DNA of 64,000 bases from Salimicrobium humidisoli (GTDB taxonomy: Bacteria; Bacillota; Bacilli; Bacillales; Halobacillaceae), in the NCBI RefSeq assembly GCF_002295105.1, contig NZ_NSGH01000007.1, positions 62,001 to 126,000 on the forward strand, read 5' to 3'. Shown here piece by piece: positions 60,403-64,000 of this stretch (positions within the stretch are counted from its first letter, which is position 1; the number at the start of each line of letters is the position of its first letter). A program made the translations under genes and the position numbers. The notes under the pieces are model-generated. The model had not been told where the DNA came from. It worked only from the letters and a program-made list of their open reading frames with translations, and ran no database searches.

Positions 60403-61317
60403 ATGGAGAAGATTTTAAAAGACGTAGTATTGGATAACAGTGATGAAATAGTACGGATGTGGATTGAACAGGTAAAGAAGAATCAGGGCGGGGCCTTTTA
60501 CCAGTCGCTTTCCGATGAAGCACTCGAAAATACGAACCGGGAGTTCGCGAACGCGATTTTCGAAGGCATCCAAAAAGGAAAGATAGCTAAAACACCGCTC
60601 GATGAGTTTGCGGAGAAACTGATCAACCTCGGCTGGCCGCTTACGTATTTAACAGACGGGATGCAGGTCTTCCGCAGGAGCGTCGTCAAGTTCATCATCC
60701 ACAAATGGGATGATCTTGATTTCTCGGAAGCGGAAAATTACTTCGAGCTGGGCGACGATTACTTCCCATGGGTGCTTGAGAAAGTGGATGAATGGGTGGA
60801 CCCGCTGGTGAATGAACTGGTGTCCGAATACTCGGGCAGCTGGGAGAACATCGTCTCCCTTCAACGGATGGCTCTCCAGGAGCTCTCTGCTCCGCTTATT
60901 CCGGTGATGGACAACATTACGATTATGCCTCTGATCGGTACTATAGATACCGAAAGAGCGAAAATGGTTATGGAAAGCCTGCTTGATGGAGTGATCAAAC
61001 ACAACGCCGAAGTCGTACTAATTGATATTACGGGTGTGCCGGTGGTCGACACGATGGTGGCCCACCATATCATTCAGGCGGCAGAAGCAGTACGTTTGAT
61101 CGGCTCCCGCTGTATTCTGGTCGGAATCCGTCCGGAAATCGCCCAGACGATCGTCAACCTGGGCATCGACTTAGGGAAATTCCCGACGAAGAGTTCCTTG
61201 AGGAAAGGGTTCCAGACGGCGCTTGAGCTTACGAACAGGGAAATAGTCGAAGATACGAACCGTGAAGAAGAAATAGAAAATCTTATAGAGTCCCTGGATA
61301 GGAGTGAAGAAGAATGA
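60403..61317 (+). CDS. rsbRA: RsbRA stressosome co-antagonist
   Basis: 304 residues. The N-terminal non-heme globin-like sensor domain (residues ~1-140) ends in a linker helix, and the C-terminal STAS domain has [13 protein letters not shown] and [16 protein letters not shown], with the two threonines that RsbT phosphorylates (T171 and T205 equivalents). With RsbS it forms the stressosome that holds RsbT. GGAGG lies before the ATG. The gene overlaps rsbS by an ATGA. Confidence 0.95.
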   Translation: MEKILKDVVLDNSDEIVRMWIEQVKKNQGGAFYQSLSDEALENTNREFANAIFEGIQKGKIAKTPLDEFAEKLINLGWPLTYLTDGMQVFRRSVVKFIIHKWDDLDFSEAENYFELGDDYFPWVLEKVDEWVDPLVNELVSEYSGSWENIVSLQRMALQELSAPLIPVMDNITIMPLIGTIDTERAKMVMESLLDGVIKHNAEVVLIDITGVPVVDTMVAHHIIQAAEAVRLIGSRCILVGIRPEIAQTIVNLGIDLGKFPTKSSLRKGFQTALELTNREIVEDTNREEEIENLIESLDRSEEE

Positions 61318-61670
61318 GAATTCCAATTCTGAAACTGCACAATTACCTGCTGATATCCATACAGACAGAACTCGATGACAAAACGGCTATCCAGTTTCAG
61401 GAAGACCTGCTTGAAAAGATTCATTCAAGCGGAGCCACGGGAGTAGTCATTGATCTGACTTCTGTCGATATCGTCGACTCCTTCATCGCCAAAGTGCTCG
61501 GAGATGTCGTAACGATGTCCGACCTCATGGGGGCAAAAGTCGTACTCACCGGTATACAACCAGCTGTCGCAGTGACCCTGATCGATCTTGGCATTCATCT
61601 GCAAGACGTACCGACTGCGCTGGATCTTGAACAAGGGTTGATAAAGTTGCGTCAAGAATTGGAGGAGTAA
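61314..61670 (+). CDS. rsbS: RsbS stressosome antagonist
   Basis: 118 residues, a single STAS domain. The phosphorylatable serine is in [18 protein letters not shown]. It is the minimal stressosome subunit and sequesters RsbT until phosphorylated. It begins within the last codon of rsbRA. Confidence 0.96.
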   Translation: MRIPILKLHNYLLISIQTELDDKTAIQFQEDLLEKIHSSGATGVVIDLTSVDIVDSFIAKVLGDVVTMSDLMGAKVVLTGIQPAVAVTLIDLGIHLQDVPTALDLEQGLIKLRQELEE

Positions 61671-61673
61671 GGT

Positions 61674-62075
61674 ATGAGCGATCAGTCCTGTGTATATATA
61701 AAAAAGGAATGGGATATCGTGGCGGCAAGACAGATGGGCCGGGATATCGCTACACAAGTAGGTTTTAAAACGGTGGATCAGGCCAGAATCGCAACAGCCA
61801 TCTCAGAGCTTGCCCGTAACATATACCTGTATGCCGGCGCCGGTAAGATTTGTTTTGAAGCTATTGAAACCGTTCAAAAGAAAGGGATAACTATAAAAGC
61901 TACCGATGAAGGACCCGGCATCAGTGATCTGGCCCAGGTGATGGAAGATGGATATTCCACCTCCGGAGGTCTTGGAGCAGGTCTGCCCGGGGTAAAGCGG
62001 CTGATGGATGAATTCGATATCATTTCGAAGTCCGGCGAAGGAACCACAATCGAGTCTACGAAATGGCTCCGATAA
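61674..62075 (+). CDS. rsbT: RsbT switch protein/serine-threonine kinase
   Basis: 133 residues of the GHKL ATPase fold: ISELARNIYLYAG (N box), DEGPGISD (G1) and GGLGAGLPGVKRLMDEF (G2 and lid). When freed from the stressosome it binds and activates RsbU. It starts three bases after rsbS. Confidence 0.97.
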   Translation: MSDQSCVYIKKEWDIVAARQMGRDIATQVGFKTVDQARIATAISELARNIYLYAGAGKICFEAIETVQKKGITIKATDEGPGISDLAQVMEDGYSTSGGLGAGLPGVKRLMDEFDIISKSGEGTTIESTKWLR

Positions 62076-62091
62076 CAAGGGAGGGTGAACA

Positions 62092-63102
62092 ATGAACACG
62101 TTAAAGCTGGACCTCGAAAACTACCGGGATCTGCTCGATGAGTACATCCGTACAAAAGATGAGCGTGCTCTTTATCAGGCGGAACAGTTCAGTAAGCAGT
62201 CGATGCAGCAGAACATTTCTCCGGAAGAGATAATAAACGTGCATCTGCGTTCGTTGCAGGAACTATACCCTGAACTGCCTGATTATATTCTTGATTCCTT
62301 CGATTTTTTAATGGAAACGATGATGTCCTATGGTCTGGCTTATCAGGAATTTCAGGCTCTGCGTGAAAAACAGCTGGAGCTCAAGTCCGAAATAGCCGTC
62401 GCTGCCAACATGCAGAAAACCTTATTATCTACCGTGAAACCCGAGATGGAAGGGGTGGACATCGGAGCGTTGAGTGTCCCCGCCAGGCAGATGAACGGAG
62501 ATTACCACCATTTCGTCGTGGACGATGAAGGTTCGCTGGGTGTTGCAGTAGCCGACGTAATAGGAAAAGGGGTACCTGCGGCTTTATGCATGTCCATGAT
62601 CAAATACGCGATGGACAGCTTTCCGGAGCTGCGTATGGATCCGAAGTATATACTCGGCAGCCTGAACCGGGTCGTTGAGAGAAACGTGGATTCCAATATG
62701 TTCATTACGATGATGTACTGCATGTATAATACGGAATCCAGCACACTCACGTATGCGTCCGCAGGTCACGAGCCGGGTTTTTATTACCATAAAGAAAAAG
62801 ACGAGTTCGAGGAGATTTCCGCTCCCGGACTTGTGCTTGGTGTATCGGCTGATGCCATGTATGAACAATACGAAAGAAAGATGGACAAAGGCGATATGCT
62901 TGTGCTGCTGACGGACGGAGTCACGGAATGCCGCAAGGGAGATGACTTCATTGAACAGGAAGAAATCCTTGAAGTTATCCGTGAGTATAAACACCTTTCT
63001 TCCCAGGAAATTGTGGAAAGTGTTTATAAATACTTCGAGCGGCTGCAGGATTTTCAACTGCGGGATGATTTCACACTTATCGTTCTGAAAAGGGATGTTT
63101 AA
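62092..63102 (+). CDS. rsbU: RsbU PP2C phosphatase
   Basis: 336 residues. The N-terminal ~85 residues are the helical RsbT-binding domain; a coiled linker (EKQLELKSEIAVAANMQKT) leads to the PPM phosphatase with the metal aspartates in ARQMNGDYHHF, VADVIGKGVPAAL and LLTDGVTECRKGD. When activated it dephosphorylates RsbV. GGGAGG precedes the ATG. A SigB promoter overlaps its stop codon. Confidence 0.97.
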   Translation: MNTLKLDLENYRDLLDEYIRTKDERALYQAEQFSKQSMQQNISPEEIINVHLRSLQELYPELPDYILDSFDFLMETMMSYGLAYQEFQALREKQLELKSEIAVAANMQKTLLSTVKPEMEGVDIGALSVPARQMNGDYHHFVVDDEGSLGVAVADVIGKGVPAALCMSMIKYAMDSFPELRMDPKYILGSLNRVVERNVDSNMFITMMYCMYNTESSTLTYASAGHEPGFYYHKEKDEFEEISAPGLVLGVSADAMYEQYERKMDKGDMLVLLTDGVTECRKGDDFIEQEEILEVIREYKHLSSQEIVESVYKYFERLQDFQLRDDFTLIVLKRDV

Positions 63103-63122
63103 CCGGCCGTAAGTGTGGGAAT
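63097..63122 (+). promoter_or_regulatory. SigB promoter of rsbV-rsbW-sigB
   Basis: GTTTAA (63097-63102), 14 bases, GGGAAT (63117-63122). It lies where B. subtilis has its autoregulatory SigB promoter, and the -35 contains the rsbU stop codon. Confidence 0.85.
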
Positions 63123-63168
63123 GAAGATGATTAGTTACTTTGAGGAAACACAGGGAGGAGTGTCTTAA

Positions 63169-63501
63169 GTGAATTTGAGCATAGATGTTACAAAGCCCGA
63201 AGAGAAGCATTCGGTTATGACTCTGGACGGGGAAGTGGACGCCTTTACGGCTCCGAAACTTAAACAGGAGCTGCTTCCGCTGACAGAAACGGAAGGTGCC
63301 CTGGTAGAGGTGGATCTCGGGGCGGTCAACTATATGGATTCTACCGGCCTCGGCATTTTCATCAGCGCCCTTAAGTCCACGAAAGAACACGGGTCCGATA
63401 TGAAACTGGTTCATATGCACGAACGGGTTTATCGGCTGTTCAAGATAACCGGTCTTACGGAAATAATGGATATCAACACATCAGTCAGAGGTGGAATGTA
63501 A
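63169..63501 (+). CDS. rsbV: RsbV anti-anti-sigma factor
   Basis: 110 residues from GTG after GGAGGAG. The STAS core with the regulatory serine is NYMDSTGLGIFISALKS. Dephosphorylated RsbV binds RsbW and releases SigB. The last base of its stop codon is the first of the rsbW ATG. Confidence 0.97.
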   Translation: MNLSIDVTKPEEKHSVMTLDGEVDAFTAPKLKQELLPLTETEGALVEVDLGAVNYMDSTGLGIFISALKSTKEHGSDMKLVHMHERVYRLFKITGLTEIMDINTSVRGGM

Positions 63502-63980
63502 TGGTTAATGCTTTTGATTTCATTGAAGTGAAAGTTCCTGCAAAACCGGAATATATCGGAGTAGTCCGTCTTAGTATCTCCGGTATTGCAAGCCGCATGG
63601 GATTCAATTACGAGGACATCGAAGACCTGAAAGTCGCGGTATCAGAAGCGATCACAAACGGTGTGGAACATGCGTATAAAAGTGATGAAGATGGTGAGTT
63701 GACTATAGGCTGCGGGGTTTATGAAGATCGTCTGGAAATCATGGTGGCCGACCATGGAGGAAGCTTTAACCTGGAAGCCGTCAAGGAAGAAATCGGACCA
63801 TACCAGCAGGAAGATAACGTGGAAGAACTCCGCGAAGGCGGATTCGGTCTGTTTCTTATTGACGCCCTGATGGATAAAGTGGAAATCAAGAGTGAGCATG
63901 GAGTGATCGTACTTATGACGAAGTATCTCCATGAAAACGAGGTGGGCCGTGATGGCGACCAAGTCTCAACATCACAATGA
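63501..63980 (+). CDS. rsbW: RsbW anti-sigma factor/kinase
   Basis: 159 residues of the GHKL fold: VAVSEAITNGVEHAY (N box), VADHGGSFNLE and REGGFGLFLIDALMDKVE. It binds SigB and phosphorylates RsbV. The C-terminal tail (residues ~145-159) is read from the region overlapping the sigB start. Confidence 0.97.
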   Translation: MVNAFDFIEVKVPAKPEYIGVVRLSISGIASRMGFNYEDIEDLKVAVSEAITNGVEHAYKSDEDGELTIGCGVYEDRLEIMVADHGGSFNLEAVKEEIGPYQQEDNVEELREGGFGLFLIDALMDKVEIKSEHGVIVLMTKYLHENEVGRDGDQVSTSQ

Positions 63981-64000
63981 TGAAGTATACGAATGGATAG
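63952..64000 (+). CDS. sigB: RNA polymerase sigma factor SigB, N-terminal fragment
   Basis: ATG at 63952 opens MATKSQHHNDEVYEWI, cut by the window end after 16 codons. GAGGTGGG upstream serves as the ribosome-binding site. It overlaps rsbW by 29 bases, the same type of overlap as in B. subtilis. The call rests on position after rsbW; the few residues are not diagnostic by themselves. Confidence 0.85.
   Translation, partial: MATKSQHHNDEVYEWI

Noticed and set aside
1-64000. tRNA, rRNA, prophage, integrase and replication origin
   Set aside because: Looked for on both strands by motif; none seen.

Overview
The window reads as a chromosomal segment of a Gram-positive bacterium of the Bacillaceae, probably a halotolerant or halophilic genus near Halobacillus or Salimicrobium. 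This rests on strong AGGAGG ribosome-binding sites with frequent TTG/GTG starts, Bacillus-type operators (PerR, TnrA/GlnR, SigB and SigW-like promoters), and the acpS–alr–mazEF–rsbRSTUVW–sigB order known from Bacillus subtilis. The genus is inference. I see no rRNA, tRNA, transposase, prophage or CRISPR array.

Layout. 1–2.8 kb: a partial CvfC/YpgR-like gene and an ABC exporter pair. 2.8–5.4 kb: a TPP (thiamin) riboswitch with its own terminator in front of a short-chain dehydrogenase and an NtaA/SnaA-type flavin monooxygenase; this is the best candidate for an undescribed pathway. 5.4–13.4 kb: catalase under PerR boxes, small proteins, an AI-2E family protein, a SigW-like promoter before a 28-residue peptide and an acyl-CoA dehydrogenase homologue, DoxX, DUF1002 and a Sco protein. 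13.5–13.9 kb and 26.5–27.1 kb: two arrays of a composite repeat made of three different ~124-bp hairpin modules in the same A-B-C order. 13.9–16.7 kb: sulfur amino acid genes with a SAM riboswitch before metY. 17.3–20.4 kb: an isoprenylcysteine-methyltransferase-like enzyme beside a CrtP-like carotenoid oxidase. 20.5–25.3 kb: an MMPL exporter, a cysteine-free uracil-DNA glycosylase homologue and glnK–amtB between TnrA-like boxes. 25.4–29.6 kb: class I ribonucleotide reductase under a cobalamin riboswitch, with the second repeat array between its subunit genes.

29.7–52.1 kb is a mosaic of short units: a zinc efflux operon (CDF, ArsR, GNAT), redox and thiol enzymes (CoA-disulfide reductase, Ohr, thioredoxin, glutaredoxin), cell-envelope functions (lytic transglycosylase, DUF368 lipid carrier transporter, YegS-type lipid kinase), two EamA exporters, a YknW/YknX-like pair without its ABC partners, and MarR and MFS genes. 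52.3–64 kb is a conserved block: cshA RNA helicase, UbiB-like kinase, rhomboid protease, acpS, nnr, alr, mazEF, then the SigB partner-switching cascade (rsbR, S, T, U, V, W) running into the first 16 codons of sigB.

Regulation stands out: three metabolite riboswitches (TPP, SAM, cobalamin), all with downstream terminators, and several SigB-type promoters, including one overlapping the rsbU stop codon before rsbV and others before ohr, a lipid kinase and a YhfK-like gene. All function calls come from reading motifs by eye; no database search was run.
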